The position numbers and the translations under genes are program-made. Shown piece after piece: positions 1 through 6,805 of a stretch of 8,519 nucleotides of DNA. The notes under the pieces are model-generated. The model was not told the origin of the DNA. It saw nothing but the letters and a program-made list of their open reading frames with translations, and did no database searches. Positions within the stretch are counted from its first letter, which is position 1, and every line of letters begins with the position of its first letter. The DNA comes from Phycisphaerae bacterium (GTDB taxonomy: Bacteria; Planctomycetota; Phycisphaerae; UBA1845; PWPN01): assembly GCA_003557125.1 (NCBI GenBank), contig PWPN01000044.1:1-8519 (forward strand), written 5' to 3'.

Positions 1-169
1 CATCGGTGTGCGCCTCCTCCCTTCACTGATGATGTACCCGTTGAAAAGCATTTCCGGCCTGATCGGGATCGGGCCTTCCGAGAAGATCGAGCGCCACGGG
101 TTCCCCTGCGAGCGCTGCCGGGACGATCGTTGCCCGACGCGCCCCACGCGGCGCCGCTGGGGGTTATGA
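1..169 (+). CDS. C-terminal fragment of a B12-dependent methionine synthase activation-domain-like protein (5' end outside window)
   Basis: The frame starting at base 2 is open from the window edge to the TGA at 167-169 and gives 55 residues. The piece reads IGVRLLPSLMMYPLKSISGL and then IGIGPSEKIERHGF, ending in a cluster CERCRDDRCPTR. A run of the form 'P-x-KS-x-SG-x-IG-(I/L)-G' followed by a CX2CX4C-PxR tail recalls the end of stand-alone methionine synthase activation (reactivation) domain proteins. In those, the domain binds S-adenosylmethionine and helps re-methylate inactive cob(II)alamin on MetH. The Cys cluster could bind a metal or an Fe-S centre, but this is inference. The protein ends inside the first copy of a 17-bp tandem repeat. 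It converges with the glycosyltransferase gene. Identity is from motif recognition on a short fragment only, so other corrinoid-activation proteins are possible. Confidence 0.5.
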   Translation, partial: IGVRLLPSLMMYPLKSISGLIGIGPSEKIERHGFPCERCRDDRCPTRPTRRRWGL

Positions 170-209
170 ATGATCTGGGGTTATGAATGATCTGGGGTTA
201 TGAATGATC
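160..209. repeat. Three tandem copies of a 17-bp unit
   Basis: The unit GGGGTTATGAATGATCT occurs at 160-176 and 177-193 without a mismatch. A third copy at 194-209 matches 16 bases and then ends in G instead of T. The first copy carries the TGA stop (167-169) of the upstream gene, so extra copies lie in the 3' untranslated part and do not change the protein. The array has no spacers, so it is not a CRISPR. Confidence 0.9.
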
Positions 210-222
210 GCAGCTCATGGCC

Positions 223-243
223 GTAATTACCCATTACCTTTTT
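223..243 (+). terminator. Weak terminator-like element after the first gene
   Basis: GTAAT (223-227) and ATTAC (233-237) can pair around a 5-nt loop and are followed by CTTTTT (238-243). The T run and the position 54 bp past the stop fit an intrinsic terminator for the + strand gene, but the stem is short and AT-rich. The rest of the 170-298 spacer, apart from the tandem repeat, shows nothing I can name. Confidence 0.3.
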
Positions 244-298
244 CGCTTACCTGATCCTCAGCCATCCTTCTGACGCCGATCGTCTTGCCGTCGATGGT

Positions 299-1411
299 TC
301 AACCGATCGATTCGACCGCCTCATCGTAAAGCGGCGCCAAGGCATCCCAGCCGAAACACGCGGTGAATCGTTCTCCAAGATCCATCGGCGGATCCACGTG
401 CCCGACCGTCCGCAGTTTCTCACTCAGATGGCCGATGCGGTCGGCGAGGTCTTCGGCGCTGCCGTCGTAGAAGAAGGGGGCCGTTTCGTCGATGCCGGCC
501 GAGGCGAACAGCTCGGGATAGGCCAATCGGTGCGGCAGGAGAGGATGGCAGCCGGCAGCGACGGCTTCGACGACGCTGAGGCCGAAGAATTCATGCCACG
601 CGGTCGATACGATCACGTCGGACGTTGCAAGTGCCTTTTCATAAGCGGTACGGCTCGGCTGGTAGCCCCAGTGGTCGATGCGGTCTTCCCACAGGGTGCG
701 GATCTCATCGAAGGCAGCCGGGTATTCGCGGAACTGCTCGCCGACGATGCTGATGCGGAAGGGCACAGCCTTCCGGTCGAGCAGCTTCAGGGCGGCCAGG
801 AACGTTTCGGGGTTCTTGTCATGCTCCCAGCGTGCGGCCCAGAGCAGGCGCAGCGGGCCGGGGGTGCGGGCCGGGCGTATCGGGAGCGGATCGATTCCGG
901 GCGGATGGATCGTGGCCCTGGCCCGGATGCGTTCGACAGCGGCCAGCGGTTGATGGTCCGGCATGCGTTTCAGGAAGGCCGGCAGCGCGTCCAGGAAGCT
1001 GGCGCGGTGGAAGGCTGAGTTGAACCAGACCCGGTCGGCTGCCATCGCGGTGGTAAGGTTCGTCAGGACGAAGTGATAATCCCGCTCGCTCTCGTGGCGC
1101 ACGGGGTAGGTCAGCTGGTTTTCGTGGAAATAGACGATGCAGGGCATTCGACGGATCGCCTCAGGGGCCAGTCCCCGGAATTCGGCGAGGTTGAGCATGT
1201 CCGAGCAGAACAGGGCGTCCCATCGCCGACCTTCGTCGAATGCACGGGCTGTTTCGTCTGCCAATGTGATGGCTGCGTGCCGCATCCGCCATTTCCACTT
1301 GAAGGGGGGCAGTGTCAGGAGCGTCCACGCATGACGGCTCCGGGCCGACCAGCCCGCCAGGAAGGCTGCGTGGCTTCCGCCGTGATAGGGTTCGAGTGCC
1401 AGGATGCGCAT
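299..1411 (-). CDS. Probable tRNA-queuosine alpha-mannosyltransferase (GTDC1/QTMAN family, DUF3524 N-domain)
   Basis: The 370-residue protein resembles human GTDC1 (QTMAN), which moves mannose from GDP-mannose to the cyclopentene-diol of queuosine-34 in tRNA-Asp. Shared blocks, compared from memory, include EPYHGGSH (7-14), KWKWRMR (38-44), YFHENQLTYPV (94-104), PDHQP (151-155), RWEHDKNPE (194-202) and HWGY (247-250). A GT-B C-terminal signature, HEFFGLSVVEAVAAGC (273-288), has the E-x7-E pair at E274 and E282. Residues 1-170 form the DUF3524-like N-terminal Rossmann domain and about 185-370 the GT4-like donor domain. The protein lacks the long insert that makes the human protein about 458 residues. 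No signal peptide or membrane helix is seen, so it should be cytosolic. The start is ATG 1409-1411 with AAAGGA at 1422-1427 upstream. The family call is strong. The exact substrate in bacteria is inference, and another queuosine glycosylation is possible. Confidence 0.88.
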   Translation of the reverse strand: MRILALEPYHGGSHAAFLAGWSARSRHAWTLLTLPPFKWKWRMRHAAITLADETARAFDEGRRWDALFCSDMLNLAEFRGLAPEAIRRMPCIVYFHENQLTYPVRHESERDYHFVLTNLTTAMAADRVWFNSAFHRASFLDALPAFLKRMPDHQPLAAVERIRARATIHPPGIDPLPIRPARTPGPLRLLWAARWEHDKNPETFLAALKLLDRKAVPFRISIVGEQFREYPAAFDEIRTLWEDRIDHWGYQPSRTAYEKALATSDVIVSTAWHEFFGLSVVEAVAAGCHPLLPHRLAYPELFASAGIDETAPFFYDGSAEDLADRIGHLSEKLRTVGHVDPPMDLGERFTACFGWDALAPLYDEAVESIG

Positions 1412-1451
1412 CGATCAGGATTCCTTTCAGGTGATATCCGACAGCCTCGCC

Positions 1452-1480
1452 CTTATACGATGTGATGCCGGGCAGCGCAA
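1452..1480 (-). promoter_or_regulatory. Candidate sigma70-type promoter for the glycosyltransferase gene
   Basis: On the minus strand, TATAAG (1457-1452) matches the -10 consensus at five of six bases. It stands exactly 17 bp from TTGCGC (1480-1475), a partial -35 match. Transcription would begin near 1445, leaving a leader of about 35 nt that contains the AAAGGA ribosome binding site. The -35 lies between two arms of an inverted repeat (1463-1472 and 1489-1498), an arrangement compatible with an operator. Confidence 0.45.
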
Positions 1481-1485
1481 TAGCA

Positions 1486-1523
1486 AACCCCGGCATCATC
1501 GGGTCTTGGATGATACCGGGGTT
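1486..1523 (-). terminator. Strong hairpin after the porin gene, possible terminator
   Basis: Bases 1486-1500 pair with 1509-1523 over 15 positions with one C/A mismatch (1494/1515), around an 8-nt loop. The stem has a GC-rich base (CCCCGG/CCGGGG). It lies about 60-95 nt past the porin stop on the minus strand. There is only a short T run (GGGGTTTGC) after it, so it may be a weak intrinsic terminator, an mRNA 3'-end stabiliser, or part of the regulatory motif set described in the findings. Confidence 0.5.
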
Positions 1524-1552
1524 GCGATTCGGCGAAAGCGTTCACCTGAAGC

Positions 1553-1568
1553 CCCGTTCGGAAACGGG
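1553..1568 (-). terminator. Small perfect hairpin just after the porin stop codon
   Basis: CCCGTT (1553-1558) and AACGGG (1563-1568) form a 6-bp GC-rich stem with a 4-nt loop, 12 bases beyond the porin stop codon on the minus strand. No U-tract follows. It could protect the 3' end of the mRNA or aid termination together with the larger hairpin at 1486-1523. Confidence 0.3.
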
Positions 1569-1580
1569 TCCCCTCGGACG

Positions 1581-2996
1581 TTACAGGCTCATATGGACCC
1601 GCATCCCGTAGACGATAGCCACGTCATTGGCGCTTGTCCCGCCGGGGTTGACGATGAACTGGAGATCCGGGCTGATATGCAGCCACGGGGTGATTTCGAT
1701 GTTGTAATAACACTCGACGCCCTGTTCGGAGTGGAACATGGGGGGCAGCTCGTTGCTGAGGTCTGCGTAGAAGTAGCCCACGCCGTAGGTGTCGTTGGCG
1801 CGGTTGGGAATCAAGCCCTTTCCGCCCATGCCGATGCTGTAGAAGTAATTGACCGGGTTGACGTCGTCGCGAGCCCAGCCGAATCGGCCGAAGAGCCCGA
1901 TGCCCTGCGTAGGATCGTCTTCCAGCGTGTAGACGTACTGGTCGAAGTTGTAATAGACCATCACGTTGTCGGGGGCCGAATCATAGGGCAGGTAGGGGGC
2001 AAGCTTTTCGAGCAGCTTCGGCGCGTGTTTCATGAGCAGCGGCCCCGTCTCCTTGAAAGGCGACATGGGGTTGAGGTGCTGGAAGTCCTTGGAGCTCCAC
2101 GCGAAGCCGACGCGCTGGTTACCGGCCAGGCCGAACGGTTTGATCTTGAAGGCCAACTCGTTGATCAGCGTCGTTCCCGTCGGGCTGTGGAAGGCGGTGT
2201 TGAAGCCGGTCGTGCTCGGCTTGCCATGGCTGTCGGCGATGGCCGACAGGACGCTCAGCCACGGGGTCGGGTTCCACACCACGCCGGCGCCGAGGACCGT
2301 ATACGGCAGGAACTGCGGGATCATGATGTTGTTGCGGAGCGCGGCGTTGAGGAACTGGGTGCGCTCGTTGTTGGCGAAGACGTTCGTGTCGAATGCGCGG
2401 GAGCCGTCGAGCTTACCGGCCAACAGAATGATCTTGCCGTCCAGGAGGACCTGCTGGATGAACCACTCGCTGAGCGTGTAGTGGCACCTTTTGCCGACGT
2501 CGGGTTTGGCCGATAGCAGGTTGACGGGGATGAGCGAACCGACCTTGGGATCGATACCGTTACCCCACCTCGGCTCGGCGTTCAGCAGGATCGTTCCGCC
2601 CGGCCACAGACCCATCTTGCCGGTGTCGAAAATAAGCGTGTTGTCGGCCTTGCCGGCATATCGGAATGCATTCTTCGTGGAGCGCCCGCCGTGTGCGTTG
2701 CCCTGAAGGATTTGGGTGACGCTGATATCGAAGTTGATCCCGGCGTCCGCGAGTTGGGAGCGGATGCCTCCCCAGTCACCGGTCATCCTCTGCCATTGGT
2801 GCCAGTCGCCCGTCTGGAACGTCGTGGGCGGCGGCTCTTCGGTCGGTGCGAAGTCCGGGTCCGGCGTCGGTTCGACCATCGGGCCTGTCGGACTCGCCTG
2901 AGCAGTTCCATCGGCCGGCGCCGATTCTTCCTGGCCCAGGCCGACCTGGACGGACGACAACATGATCACCATCAAGCAGAACGCGATCCAACGCAT
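1581..2996 (-). CDS. Carbohydrate porin, OprB-like outer membrane protein
   Basis: The 471-residue protein starts with a signal peptide (MRWIAFCLMVIMLSSVQVGLG, about residues 1-21). A Pro/Thr/Glu-rich linker (about 22-60) follows, and then the OprB-type opening block TGDWGGIRSQLADAGINFDI (72-91). Near the C-terminus, residues 436-453 (TPWLHISPDLQFIVNPGG) are a typical OprB closing motif, and the chain ends in a beta-strand-like segment. OprB-family proteins form outer membrane beta-barrels that let sugars diffuse into the periplasm. The substrate here cannot be told. I chose ATG 2994-2996 because AGGGAGG (3003-3009) sits 6 nt upstream and the product begins directly with the signal peptide. 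A GTG 30 bases further upstream has no such support, and starting there would place this ribosome site inside the gene. The final residue is Leu, not the common Phe or Trp. Confidence 0.88.
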   Translation of the reverse strand: MRWIAFCLMVIMLSSVQVGLGQEESAPADGTAQASPTGPMVEPTPDPDFAPTEEPPPTTFQTGDWHQWQRMTGDWGGIRSQLADAGINFDISVTQILQGNAHGGRSTKNAFRYAGKADNTLIFDTGKMGLWPGGTILLNAEPRWGNGIDPKVGSLIPVNLLSAKPDVGKRCHYTLSEWFIQQVLLDGKIILLAGKLDGSRAFDTNVFANNERTQFLNAALRNNIMIPQFLPYTVLGAGVVWNPTPWLSVLSAIADSHGKPSTTGFNTAFHSPTGTTLINELAFKIKPFGLAGNQRVGFAWSSKDFQHLNPMSPFKETGPLLMKHAPKLLEKLAPYLPYDSAPDNVMVYYNFDQYVYTLEDDPTQGIGLFGRFGWARDDVNPVNYFYSIGMGGKGLIPNRANDTYGVGYFYADLSNELPPMFHSEQGVECYYNIEITPWLHISPDLQFIVNPGGTSANDVAIVYGMRVHMSL

Positions 2997-3041
2997 GCCG
3001 TGCCTCCCTCTGAGTCTGTTGTACACCCCACCTGTTTGCGA

Positions 3042-3065
3042 CAGCCGATTCGTTTAAACCGGCTG
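3042..3065 (-). other. Inverted repeat in the porin leader, possible operator or hairpin
   Basis: CAGCCG (3042-3047) and CGGCTG (3060-3065) are perfect inverted arms around a 12-nt centre that itself contains the 8-bp palindrome GTTTAAAC (3052-3059). It lies 46-69 bp upstream of the porin start codon. It could be a regulator site or an mRNA stem-loop. Nothing in the sequence decides between these. Confidence 0.35.
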
Positions 3066-3255
3066 ACATGCCGCAGGGTGTAACGATAAAATGGTTCTCT
3101 CTGCACCATCCCGCCGCGCCGCGGAATGAGCGGCCGTATTAAAGCAGCAACGCCCCTGCAATGCAAGCGTCACAGGAATTATCGGTCATCAACCCCGACT
3201 GCAATGAGAAGAACGCTCGAACCGCGTCTGGTGGCATGAGATGAATGAAGCCTTG

Positions 3256-3284
3256 TTGACTTCAGCAAGCCATCGACATAAGAA
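3256..3284 (+). promoter_or_regulatory. Candidate promoter for trpB2
   Basis: TTGACT (3256-3261, five of six bases of the -35 consensus) is 17 bp from TAAGAA (3279-3284, a weaker -10 match). The start would be near 3291, giving a leader of about 80 nt that contains the GC-rich hairpin at 3334-3346 and the ribosome binding site. The spacing is ideal but the -10 is poor. Confidence 0.35.
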
Positions 3285-3333
3285 AGCGTCCTGCTTAAAA
3301 TGCAGCTTCCTCGGGTAAAGAGGGCATATGCCG

Positions 3334-3346
3334 GCGGCCGGGCCGC
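3334..3346 (+). other. GC-rich stem in the trpB2 leader just before the ribosome binding site
   Basis: GCGGC (3334-3338) and GCCGC (3342-3346) pair around CGG. The stem ends 8 bases before AGGAAAGG (3355-3362), which is itself 8 bases from the ATG. It may tune translation. There is no U-tract, so it is not an intrinsic terminator. Confidence 0.35.
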
Positions 3347-3370
3347 GAGATACCAGGAAAGGCAAATCTG

Positions 3371-4759
3371 ATGAGCATTAAAGTATTGCTTGATGAGTCG
3401 GAAATTCCGCGTCAGTGGTACAACCTGGCTGCCGATCTCCCCACACCCATGCAGCCGCCGATCGGGCCGGATGGGTCGCCGATCACGCCCGACAAGCTGG
3501 CGCCGGTTTTCCCGATGAACCTGATCGAGCAGGAGGTCTGTCAGGATCGCTGGGTGGACATCCCCGAGGAGATCCTGGAGATCCTGTACCGGTGGCGACC
3601 TTCCCCGCTGCGACGCGCGGTTTTTCTCGAGCGTGCGCTCGGGACGCCGGCCCGGATCTACTACAAAGACGAGTCGGTCAGCCCGGCCGGCAGCCACAAG
3701 CCGAACACGGCTGTCGCTCAAGCCTGGTACAACAAGCAATTCGGCATCGAGCACCTGACGACCGAGACCGGGGCGGGCCAGTGGGGCAGCGCGCTGTCGT
3801 TCGCCTGTGCGCTGGTCGGGTTGAGCTGCAAGGTCTTCATGGTCCGGATCAGCTTCGATCAGAAACCCTATCGACGGCTCATGATGGAAACGTGGGGCGG
3901 TACCTGCATCGCGAGCCCGAGTCGCGAGACGCAGGCGGGCCGAAGCATCCTCGAGCAGGACCCCGACACGCCGGGCAGCCTGGGCATCGCGATCAGCGAG
4001 GCGATCGAGGCCGCGGTGTCGGACCCGAACGGCAAGACGCGCTACTCGCTGGGCAGTGTGCTCAACCACGTCATGCTGCACCAGACGATCATCGGCCTGG
4101 AGACGAAAAAGCAGCTCGAAAAGATCGGCGAAAAGAAGGTCGATGTCGTCATCGGGTGTGCGGGCGGCGGCAGCAACTACGCGGGGCTGGCGTTCCCGTT
4201 CATGGCCGACAAGATCGCCGGTGCCGACATCGAGATCATTCCCACTGAACCGAGCAGCTGCCCGACGCTGACGCGCGGGCCGTTCGCCTATGATTACGGA
4301 GACACGGTCGGCATGACGCCGTTGCTGCCGATGCACACGCTCGGCCATACGTTCGTGCCGCCGCCGATCCACGCGGGCGGGCTCCGCTATCACGGGATCG
4401 CGCCGCTCGTCAGCCAGTCGGTCATCGAGGGGCTCGCAACGCCTCGGGCGATGCATCAGCTCGAGTGCTATCAGGCGGCGGTGCTGTTCGCACGGACCGA
4501 AGGGGTGATCCCGGCCCCGGAAACGAGCCACGCCATCGCCTGTGCGATCCAGGAGGCGGAAAAAGCCAAACAGGAAGGCAAGGAAAGGACCATTCTGTTC
4601 AACTTCAGCGGTCACGGCCTCATGGACCTGGTCGGTTACGAGAAGTATTTCGAGGGAAAGCTCGACGATTACCCGCTGCCCGAAGAGCTGATGAATAAGT
4701 CGCTGGAGGCCTTGAAGGATCTTCCCAAGCCCAAGGCGGCCAAGTCGGGTCGGTGGTAA
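3371..4759 (+). CDS. trpB: Tryptophan synthase beta chain, TrpB2 type (PLP-dependent)
   Basis: The 462-residue protein belongs to the TrpB2 branch, which is longer than the roughly 400-residue TrpB1 and has an N-terminal extension. The PLP lysine is in GSHKPNTA (K110). The catalytic glutamate block [12 protein letters not shown] starts at E132. The phosphate-binding glycine loop CAGGGSN is at 263-269. HGIAPLVS (341-348), [12 protein letters not shown] (377-388) and SGHG (413-416) complete the family pattern. The enzyme joins indole and L-serine to make tryptophan in the cytosol. TrpB2 proteins often act without TrpA, and no trpA lies here, so indole may come from a TrpA elsewhere or be salvaged. 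The ATG at 3371 has AGGAAAGG at 3355-3362. The ClC gene follows 65 bp after the stop in the same direction. A different activity on serine or a related amino acid cannot be excluded. Confidence 0.93.
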   Translation: MSIKVLLDESEIPRQWYNLAADLPTPMQPPIGPDGSPITPDKLAPVFPMNLIEQEVCQDRWVDIPEEILEILYRWRPSPLRRAVFLERALGTPARIYYKDESVSPAGSHKPNTAVAQAWYNKQFGIEHLTTETGAGQWGSALSFACALVGLSCKVFMVRISFDQKPYRRLMMETWGGTCIASPSRETQAGRSILEQDPDTPGSLGIAISEAIEAAVSDPNGKTRYSLGSVLNHVMLHQTIIGLETKKQLEKIGEKKVDVVIGCAGGGSNYAGLAFPFMADKIAGADIEIIPTEPSSCPTLTRGPFAYDYGDTVGMTPLLPMHTLGHTFVPPPIHAGGLRYHGIAPLVSQSVIEGLATPRAMHQLECYQAAVLFARTEGVIPAPETSHAIACAIQEAEKAKQEGKERTILFNFSGHGLMDLVGYEKYFEGKLDDYPLPEELMNKSLEALKDLPKPKAAKSGRW

Positions 4760-4824
4760 CCGGCCGCGGGCGAGAGTCGGCGGAACGACGGTGGCATTCG
4801 GAAAGTCGGGCGCAGATTTCGATC

Positions 4825-6741
4825 ATGATGAGTCTGCTACCCAAACAACTGGCCCGCAGGCTGGACGACCCGCATGTGCGTCGCCTGTGGCAATTGACGC
4901 TGGGCTGCTGCCTCGTCGGGATCGTGGCGGGATTCGGGGCGGCGGCCTTCAACCTCATGCTGGACGCTTCGCGTGAGGGTTTCCTGGGATTCCTGGCCAA
5001 CTATCGCCCCCCGTCGCCCGGGTACGAGAAAAATCCTTTCGATTTCGGGACATGGGTGACCGACCCTGGCATCGTGCGCTGGGCGTTGCTGCTGGTCCCC
5101 GCGCTGGGGGGGCTGATCAGCGGGCTCATCGTGTTCACCCTTGCGCCCGAGGCTGAAGGCGACGGGACGAACGCAGCGATCGAGGCGTACCACTACCACG
5201 ATGGGGCGGTGCGACCCCGTGTGCCCCTGATCAAAGCCATTGCCTCTGCGATTACGATCGGTGCGGGCGGGTCGGCCGGGCGCGAAGGGCCGATCGCCCA
5301 GATCGGGTCGGGTTTCGGTTCGGGCCTGGCGTCGATCCTGAAGATGCCTCCCGCCGACCGCCGTGTCCTCATGGCTGCGGGTATGGCTGCGGGCGTTGGA
5401 GCGATCTTCCGCGCCCCGTTGGCCGGGGCTTTGTACTCGGCCGAGGTGATGTACCGCAAGACGGACTTCGAGCACGAGGTGCTCGGGCCGGCGTTCATCT
5501 CGTCGATCGTCGCCTACTCGGTATACGGTGCGCTCTTCGGGTTCCATCCGCTTTTCATCACGCCCGACTATGTCTTCGACGCACCGATGACACTGGTTCC
5601 TTACCTCATGCTGGCCGGTATCGTCGCGGTCGGGGCGATGCTCTACGTGCGGTTCTTTTACGGCGTGCGCCACATCATGTTCCACCGGTTCAGGCGTATG
5701 CCGAACCATGTGAAACCGATGATCGGCGGGCTTGCGACCGGGATCGTCGGCTTCTTTCTGCCCGAAGCGCTCGCGACCGGCTATGGCGTCGTTCAGGTGT
5801 GCTTCGAAAGCGGAGTCGATGCGCTGCCGGACCTGAGCGCGATGCCGTCGGCTGCGGGGTTGGCGAACCTGCTTCCGGAAGGGGCCAGCACGGTGCTCGT
5901 GACGGGGCTGCTGCTGGCTTTGATCGCACTGGGCAAGATCTGCACGACGGCCTTTACCGTCGGCAGCGGGGGCAGCGGGGGGGTGTTCGGCCCGGCGGTC
6001 GCGATCGGAGGCTCGCTCGGCGCGGCGACCGGCCTGCTGTGCGTCTACCTTTTCCCGAATATGCCGATATCACCGGGCGCGTTCGCGCTGGTCGGGATGG
6101 CCGGTTTTTTTGCAGGGGCCGCCAATACGCCCGTCTCGACGATCGTCATGGTCAGCGAGATGACGGGCAACTACAACCTGCTCGTGCCTTCGATGCTCGT
6201 CTGCCTGATCGCTTTCGCACTGTGCCGACGGTTCTCGCTGTATGAACTTCAGCTCGACTCGCGCCTCGAGGCGCCGACGAAGCTGGGCGGGATGGCCAAT
6301 GCGATTCTGCGCGGCTTGACGGTCGAGCAGGCCCTGGCGGTCAAAGGCGGCGGACCCGCGTCCGTCGTCACGATCAAGGCGGATACCGCGCTGTCGGAAA
6401 TCGTGGAGCGCTATGCGAGTTCGACACAAGGCTGTTTCCCCATCGTCGATGCGAAAGACCGACTGACGGGCGTCATCGAAGCGAATCATATTCGCCGGGT
6501 CGTTACGGAGACGGGGATGGGCGAGCTCATCATCGCGCACGATATCGAGGTGCCGGCCGCGACCGTCACGCCGGGGGATTCGCTGCTGGCGGCCGTCAAC
6601 GAGATGGTCAAGTTCGATCGTGCCGATCTGGTTGTCGTCGATCCGAACGATGACCGACGTGTCGTCGGGGCTTTGAGCCGTGGCGACGTGGTGCTTGCCT
6701 ATAATCGCCTGTTCAGCGCGGCGTCGACCCCAAGCGCCTGA
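4825..6741 (+). CDS. ClC-family chloride channel or transporter with C-terminal CBS domain pair
   Basis: The product is 638 residues from ATG 4825. It has a ClC membrane core (about 25-480) followed by two CBS domains (about 513-570 and 573-632), which commonly bind adenine nucleotides and gate the core. The GREGP motif with the gating glutamate (E154), the GVFGP motif (386-390) and a tyrosine at the pore position (Y473, in SLYELQLDSR) are all present. Two key positions differ from the E. coli antiporter. GSGIP is replaced by GDGTN (112-116), putting Asp in place of the chloride-binding Ser. The internal proton glutamate (Glu203 in E. coli) aligns with V208 in SAEVMYR. Val at this position is typical of ClC channels rather than antiporters. 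The start is uncertain. An in-frame GTG at 4753 overlaps the trpB2 stop and ATG 4828 is also possible, and no strong ribosome site precedes any of them. Inner membrane location is expected. Confidence 0.9.
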   Translation: MMSLLPKQLARRLDDPHVRRLWQLTLGCCLVGIVAGFGAAAFNLMLDASREGFLGFLANYRPPSPGYEKNPFDFGTWVTDPGIVRWALLLVPALGGLISGLIVFTLAPEAEGDGTNAAIEAYHYHDGAVRPRVPLIKAIASAITIGAGGSAGREGPIAQIGSGFGSGLASILKMPPADRRVLMAAGMAAGVGAIFRAPLAGALYSAEVMYRKTDFEHEVLGPAFISSIVAYSVYGALFGFHPLFITPDYVFDAPMTLVPYLMLAGIVAVGAMLYVRFFYGVRHIMFHRFRRMPNHVKPMIGGLATGIVGFFLPEALATGYGVVQVCFESGVDALPDLSAMPSAAGLANLLPEGASTVLVTGLLLALIALGKICTTAFTVGSGGSGGVFGPAVAIGGSLGAATGLLCVYLFPNMPISPGAFALVGMAGFFAGAANTPVSTIVMVSEMTGNYNLLVPSMLVCLIAFALCRRFSLYELQLDSRLEAPTKLGGMANAILRGLTVEQALAVKGGGPASVVTIKADTALSEIVERYASSTQGCFPIVDAKDRLTGVIEANHIRRVVTETGMGELIIAHDIEVPAATVTPGDSLLAAVNEMVKFDRADLVVVDPNDDRRVVGALSRGDVVLAYNRLFSAASTPSA

Positions 6742-6774
6742 TCCCACCTGCCCGGGCCTAGCGCACGGGCGCCA

Positions 6775-6798
6775 TCCGAGGTACCTTCCGAGATACCG
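6775..6798. repeat. 12-bp direct repeat in the convergent spacer
   Basis: TCCGAGGTACCT (6775-6786) is followed immediately by TCCGAGATACCG (6787-6798), ten of twelve bases matching. It lies between the ends of the ClC gene and serA. A GCCCG/CGGGC pair (6750-6754/6766-6770) just before it could form a short stem after the ClC stop. No function is evident. Confidence 0.5.
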
Positions 6799-6805
6799 GC
6801 ATCCC

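Larger units (their letters stand above)
2997..3370. promoter_or_regulatory. Divergent control region between the porin and trpB2 genes
   Basis: This 374-bp gap separates two genes read away from each other, so it must hold both promoters. It contains the porin ribosome site (3003-3009) and an inverted repeat CAGCCG-N12-CGGCTG (3042-3047/3060-3065) with a GTTTAAAC palindrome inside, located in the porin leader. It also holds the trpB2 promoter candidate (3256-3284), a GC-rich hairpin (3334-3346) and the trpB2 ribosome site AGGAAAGG (3355-3362). I could not settle on a porin promoter. TTGCAT with TAATAC on the minus strand near 3140-3170 has a poor 19-bp spacing. No T-box, riboswitch or Trp-rich leader peptide is evident. 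Confidence 0.55.

Noticed and set aside
160..209. CRISPR-like array
   Set aside because: The units are directly adjacent with no spacers, and at 17 bp are too short.
1404..2516. A 370-codon open frame antisense to the porin gene
   Set aside because: It has a low-complexity Val/Asp/Arg/Glu composition typical of an antisense shadow, with no recognisable family. The porin on the other strand is clear.
3241..3318. Short frame of 25 codons upstream of trpB2, considered as a trp leader peptide
   Set aside because: It contains no Trp codon, has no good ribosome site, and the best promoter candidate (3256-3284) lies inside it. There is no attenuator-type terminator before trpB2.
2997..3370. T-box or riboswitch upstream of trpB2
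   Set aside because: No T-box core sequence (GGTGG-type antiterminator bulge) or terminator with a U-tract was seen, and the likely leader of about 80 nt is too short.
3179..4615. A 478-codon open frame antisense to trpB2
   Set aside because: It mirrors the real gene, is filled with Arg, Asp and Leu as expected from the reverse frame of GC-rich coding DNA, and shows no domain. The + strand product has all TrpB2 motifs.
5968..5984. G-rich runs in the ClC gene as a possible frameshift or phase-variable site
   Set aside because: The reading frame is intact through the GSGGVFGP motif, and glycine codons explain the runs.
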